DNA of 7,894 nucleotides from Selenomonadaceae bacterium (GTDB lineage: Bacteria; Bacillota; Negativicutes; Selenomonadales; Selenomonadaceae). A program made the position numbers and the translations under genes. The stretch spans positions 1 to 7,894 of the forward strand of contig JAEERZ010000102.1 in the NCBI GenBank assembly GCA_016286075.1. The letters are read 5' to 3'. Each line of letters starts with the position of its first letter. The first letter of the stretch is position 1. This document shows positions 5,137-7,894 of this stretch, piece by piece. Under the pieces are notes generated by a model. It saw nothing but the letters and a program-made list of their open reading frames with translations, searched no databases and was not told the origin of the DNA.

Positions 5137-5155
5137 TAAAAACGGAGTTGATGAG

Positions 5156-6016
5156 ATGAAGGTTCTTGTGACGGGAGAGACCGGACAGCTCGGCTTCGAT
5201 GTGATACGGGTGCTTCGCGGGCGCGGCGCGGAGATTGTGAGCGCGACGCGGCGGGAAATGCCGCTGGACGATTCGGCACGGGCGCGGGCGTTTGTCTTGG
5301 AAACGCGTCCGGACGCGGTGATTCATTGCGCGGCTTATACGGCGGTGGATCGGGCGGAGGATGAGCAGTCGCTTTGCCTCGCAATTAACGGTACAGCGAC
5401 GGGAGCGATTGCCGCCGCATGCGAGGAAATCGGCGCGAAGCTCGTCTACGTCAGCACCGATTATGTGTTTCCCGGTACGGGCGAAGCGTTTTACGAGACG
5501 GACGATACAACGGGTCCCTGTAACGCTTACGGCGCATCGAAGCTGGCGGGGGAACGCGCCGTAAAGGACGCGATGAAGTCTGGGCGTTTTTTTATCGTCC
5601 GGACCTCATGGGTGTTCGGCGTTCACGGCAAGAATTTCATTCGGACGATTCTCGGACTTTCCCAGACGCGGGATGCGTTGACGGTGGTGGACGATCAGAT
5701 CGGCTCGCCGACGTACACGGCGGATTTGGCGGAGCTTTTGGCGGATATGGCGGAAAGCGACCGTTACGGCGTGTACCATGCGACGAACGAGGGCGTCTGC
5801 TCTTGGGCGGAGCTTGCGTCGGAGGCAATCCGACAGCGCGGCTTGAAAACAAAGGTGACGCCCGTTTCGTCGGACATGTATCCGACGAAGGCGGTGCGGC
5901 CGAAGAATTCGCGGCTGTCAAAGGCGTCGCTGGACAAAGGCGGCTTTCGCCGTTTGCCGGATTGGAAAGACGCGGTGAAACGGTATTTGGCGGAACTGAA
6001 GAAGCTTGGAGAATAA
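5156..6016 (+). CDS. rmlD: dTDP-4-dehydrorhamnose reductase
   Basis: A 286-residue extended SDR enzyme, the usual RmlD/RfbD length. It reduces dTDP-4-keto-L-rhamnose to dTDP-L-rhamnose with NAD(P)H, the last step of this activated sugar's synthesis for surface polysaccharide. The N-terminal nucleotide-binding motif is VTGETGQLG (5-13), then CAAYTAVDRAED (58-69), a hallmark of the family. The catalytic Thr101 sits in VSTDYVFPG and the Tyr125-x3-Lys129 pair in YGASK. RTSWVFG and QIGSPTYT follow. The start is ATG 5156, behind GGAG (5144-5147) with an 8-nt spacer; a longer frame to 5129 would start inside the MITE. rmlA, rmlB and rmlC are not adjacent. The next gene is another sugar-nucleotide SDR, 36 nt on, so the two are probably co-transcribed. 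Confidence 0.88.
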   Translation: MKVLVTGETGQLGFDVIRVLRGRGAEIVSATRREMPLDDSARARAFVLETRPDAVIHCAAYTAVDRAEDEQSLCLAINGTATGAIAAACEEIGAKLVYVSTDYVFPGTGEAFYETDDTTGPCNAYGASKLAGERAVKDAMKSGRFFIVRTSWVFGVHGKNFIRTILGLSQTRDALTVVDDQIGSPTYTADLAELLADMAESDRYGVYHATNEGVCSWAELASEAIRQRGLKTKVTPVSSDMYPTKAVRPKNSRLSKASLDKGGFRRLPDWKDAVKRYLAELKKLGE

Positions 6017-6052
6017 ATACAAATTCGCGCAGAAGCGCGGGGAGTGCATTTT

Positions 6053-6988
6053 ATGAAGGTGTTGGTTACGGGAGGAGCGGGCTTTATCGGCTCGCATTTG
6101 ATGCGTCATTTGAAAGCGCGGGGCGACGAGCCGGTGGCGCTGGACAATCTTTCCTTCGGGCGGCGGGAGAACCTCGAGGAGGGAATGGAACTCATCGAGA
6201 TGGACGTGCTGGACGAAGGCCTTGCGGGCATAGTCGCCACGGGACAGTATGACGCCATTGTGCATTTGGCGGGGCAGACGCTGGTGTCCCACTCGCTGGA
6301 GGAACCCGATTTTGACGCGGAAAGCAATATCATCGGCCTGATACGGGTGCTGGAGGCTGCGCGGCAGAGCGGCGTGCGCCGCGTGGTGTTCTCCTCGACG
6401 GCGGCGGCTTACGGCGACGTACCGGAGCGCGATTTGCCAATCAAGGAGGCGCATAAGCTGGCGCCGATGTCGTTCTACGGACTGTCGAAGGTGACGGCGG
6501 AGCGGTATCTGGAGCTTTACCATGAGTGCTTCGGCCTCGATTACGTCGTGCTTCGCTTCGCGAACGTCTATGGCGAGCGGCAGGGCGACGGCGGCGAAGG
6601 CGGCGTCATCAGCATTTTCGCGCGGAGCGTCGCGGAGGAAAAGGAAATCACGATTTTCGGCGACGGCGAGCAGACGCGGGATTTCATTTACGCCGGGGAT
6701 ATCGCGGAAGGCGTCGCGGCGGCGCTGACGACGGCGGAGGCGAATGTGGTCTATAATCTCAGCACGCAGACGCAGACGAGCCTGCGGGAATTGGTGGACG
6801 TGCTGTCGAACGTGGCGGGGCGGAGGATCATTCCGAAGTACGGGCCGGAGCGTCCGGGCGATATTTACAAGTCGTCGCTGTCGAATACGCGGGCGCGGCG
6901 GGGACTGAACTGGAAGCCGTCCGTTTCGCTGGAGGAAGGCCTGCGCCGGACGTTTGAGTATTTTGTTGAGAAGGCGAATGCATCGTGA
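6053..6988 (+). CDS. NAD-dependent epimerase/dehydratase, UDP-glucose 4-epimerase (GalE) like
   Basis: A 311-residue extended SDR that should act on a nucleotide sugar. The NAD-binding Rossmann motif is VTGGAGFIGS (5-14), with the NAD-selective acidic Asp31 in LDNLSFG. HLAGQTLV (71-78), FSSTAAAYGD (113-122, catalytic Ser/Thr115-116) and Tyr142-x3-Lys146 in YGLSK complete the active site. RFANVYGERQ and GDGEQTRDFIYAGDIAEG are typical of GalE-like and WbpP-like epimerases. ATG 6053 is chosen because GGGGAG (6039-6044) stands 8 nt before it. Substrate specificity (UDP-Glc/Gal, UDP-GlcNAc/GalNAc or another) cannot be fixed from sequence alone. Its place after rmlD suggests a role in lipopolysaccharide or exopolysaccharide sugar supply. 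Confidence 0.85.
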   Translation: MKVLVTGGAGFIGSHLMRHLKARGDEPVALDNLSFGRRENLEEGMELIEMDVLDEGLAGIVATGQYDAIVHLAGQTLVSHSLEEPDFDAESNIIGLIRVLEAARQSGVRRVVFSSTAAAYGDVPERDLPIKEAHKLAPMSFYGLSKVTAERYLELYHECFGLDYVVLRFANVYGERQGDGGEGGVISIFARSVAEEKEITIFGDGEQTRDFIYAGDIAEGVAAALTTAEANVVYNLSTQTQTSLRELVDVLSNVAGRRIIPKYGPERPGDIYKSSLSNTRARRGLNWKPSVSLEEGLRRTFEYFVEKANAS

Positions 6989-7011
6989 AACGGGAAGTCT
7001 TTTCCAATGCA

Positions 7012-7055
7012 TATCATAAAGCCGCTCCCTTTTGGAAGGGGGCGGCTTTATGATA
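7012..7055 (+). promoter_or_regulatory. 20-bp hairpin covering the ydcF ribosome binding site and start codon
   Basis: Bases 7012-7031 pair with 7036-7055 over 20 bp with a single G-U wobble and a 4-nt TTGG loop. The right arm contains the GGAAGGGGG-type ribosome binding site and the ATG (7050-7052) of the next gene. A run of six T (7059-7064) follows closely, so the structure also looks like an intrinsic terminator after the epimerase gene. As RNA it should strongly hide the ydcF start unless melted by a ribosome, a helicase or a bound factor. Confidence 0.8.
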
Positions 7056-7811
7056 GCTTTTTTGAAATTCGGCGTGACATTTGCTTTGCCGCCGGGGATT
7101 TTTTTCCTTTTGTTTCTTTTGATGTCGGTTAAGCTATGGCGGCGGCGGGAACAAGGAATTGCGGCGGCGATTTTTGTGGTGACGCTGATTTTTTACGCAT
7201 TCTCGACGCCGTATTTGTCGGCGGCGCTGATGCGGAATTTGGAGGAAGCGTATTTGCCGCCGGAGAACCCGTCAGGCGATGTGATTGTTTTGCTGGGCGG
7301 CGGCGCAACCAAGGGGACGCCTGACTTCGACGGCTCGGATGGGCTCGGAGAGGGCTCGGCGACGCGTCTCTTGGCGGCAGTGCGCCTCTATCATCGGCTG
7401 CACATCCCGATTTTGTTTACTGGTGGCAAGGTATTAGAGGACGGGCCTTCGGAAGCAGAGACGGCACGGCGTGCTCTGTTGGGGTTGGGTGTGCCTGACC
7501 GAGACATTATTTTGGAGCCGGCAAGCAGAACTACGGGGGAGAACGCCAGATTCACGGCGCAATTGTTGCGGGAACGAGGCTTTTCTCAACCACTTCTTGT
7601 GACATCGGCGTTTCATATGAAGCGTTCGGTGCTGAACTTTGAGAAGCAAGGCGTCACGGTGACGCCGGTTCCGACGGGTTATCGGACAGACGCGAAGCCT
7701 CGCGCACTGCATTATCTTTGGTTCGGCCCGGAGGCCTCCGCGCTCGACAATAGCGTTTGTGTGATGCGCGAAGAATTGCGTTATCTTGTGACGAAAATGA
7801 CGGGCTTCTAA
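7050..7811 (+). CDS. YdcF/DUF218 family membrane protein
   Basis: A 253-residue protein with two N-terminal membrane segments (about residues 5-27 and 37-55) followed by a DUF218 domain. Family motifs are VIVLLGGG (78-85), EGSATRLLAA (101-110), ILFTGGK (121-127), an SEAE acidic stretch (134-137), EPASRTTGENA (156-166) and LVTSAFHMKRS (183-193). The E-S-T-EN and HM-R motifs are those of the YdcF/SanA/ElyC group. ElyC and SanA affect envelope integrity and vancomycin resistance in enterobacteria, but the biochemical role is not established. ATG 7050 is chosen because the MIAFLKF start matches relatives and AAGGGGG precedes it; a TTG at 7032 would merely add six residues encoded by the hairpin. 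It follows the two sugar-nucleotide enzymes, in line with an envelope role. Confidence 0.85.
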   Translation: MIAFLKFGVTFALPPGIFFLLFLLMSVKLWRRREQGIAAAIFVVTLIFYAFSTPYLSAALMRNLEEAYLPPENPSGDVIVLLGGGATKGTPDFDGSDGLGEGSATRLLAAVRLYHRLHIPILFTGGKVLEDGPSEAETARRALLGLGVPDRDIILEPASRTTGENARFTAQLLRERGFSQPLLVTSAFHMKRSVLNFEKQGVTVTPVPTGYRTDAKPRALHYLWFGPEASALDNSVCVMREELRYLVTKMTGF

Positions 7812-7839
7812 CAAGCCGACCAAGAAAGGGGGGATCAGC

Positions 7840-7894
7840 GTGGCGAAGGATATGACAGAAGGCAGCCCTGCGCGGCTGATCCTCTTCTTCGCGT
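7840..7894 (+). CDS. MATE-family efflux transporter, N-terminal fragment
   Basis: Only the first 18 codons are inside the window. GTG 7840 is preceded by AAAGGGGGG (7825-7833) with a 6-nt spacer. The peptide reads MAKDMTEGSPARLILFFA, which matches the characteristic start of MATE/NorM-type transporters ('DMTEGSP...I..FA.P'), a cytoplasmic segment leading into the first membrane helix. Such proteins export cationic drugs or metabolites using Na+ or H+ gradients. An internal ATG at 7852 is also possible, but it would lie farther from the ribosome binding site. The fragment is too short for certainty. It starts 28 nt after ydcF with no terminator between, so it may belong to the same transcription unit. 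Confidence 0.7.
   Translation, partial: MAKDMTEGSPARLILFFA

Noticed and set aside
5117..5145. TTGACT at 5117-5122 as a promoter inside the right end of the MITE
   Set aside because: No -10-like hexamer at the right distance (AAACGG at 17 bp); the sequence is part of the terminal inverted repeat.

Overview
The window looks like chromosome of a GC-rich, Gram-negative-type Firmicute (Negativicutes, perhaps Selenomonas-like). This is an inference. It rests on the Firmicute-type gene order rbfA-nrnA-truB-ribF, the high GC with strong GGAG-type ribosome binding sites, and the protein flavours; no rRNA or other taxonomic marker is present.

Layout. Bases 1-3049 (+) are the downstream part of the translation/ribosome operon: the 3' end of rbfA, nrnA (overlapping rbfA by ATGA), a 35-codon leader ORF carried by a dispersed repeat, truB (again overlapping by ATGA) and ribF, closed by a strong bidirectional terminator. 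Bases 3107-3998 (-) hold two tandem paralogous PaaI-type hotdog thioesterases read towards that terminator. Divergent from them is a gamma-carbonic-anhydrase-like hexapeptide protein (4126-4683, +). Bases 4684-5155 contain no normal gene but are dense in structure: a second repeat copy, a candidate 140-nt structured RNA with four octamer repeats in its hairpin loop, a clean terminator, a near-consensus sigma-70-type promoter, and a 160-bp MITE-like element with 18-bp terminal inverted repeats flanked by TA. Bases 5156-7811 (+) hold rmlD, a GalE-like epimerase and a YdcF/DUF218 membrane protein. At 7840 a MATE-family transporter starts and runs off the end.

Most of the proteins are routine housekeeping or cell-envelope functions. 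The unusual content is in the non-coding DNA. A repeat family present three times appears to have split the 5' end of truB, so that truB translation now seems to depend on coupling to a repeat-encoded mini-ORF. A TIR-bounded member sits between the promoter and the ribosome binding site of rmlD. The ydcF ribosome binding site and start codon are buried in one arm of a 20-bp hairpin that also resembles a terminator.
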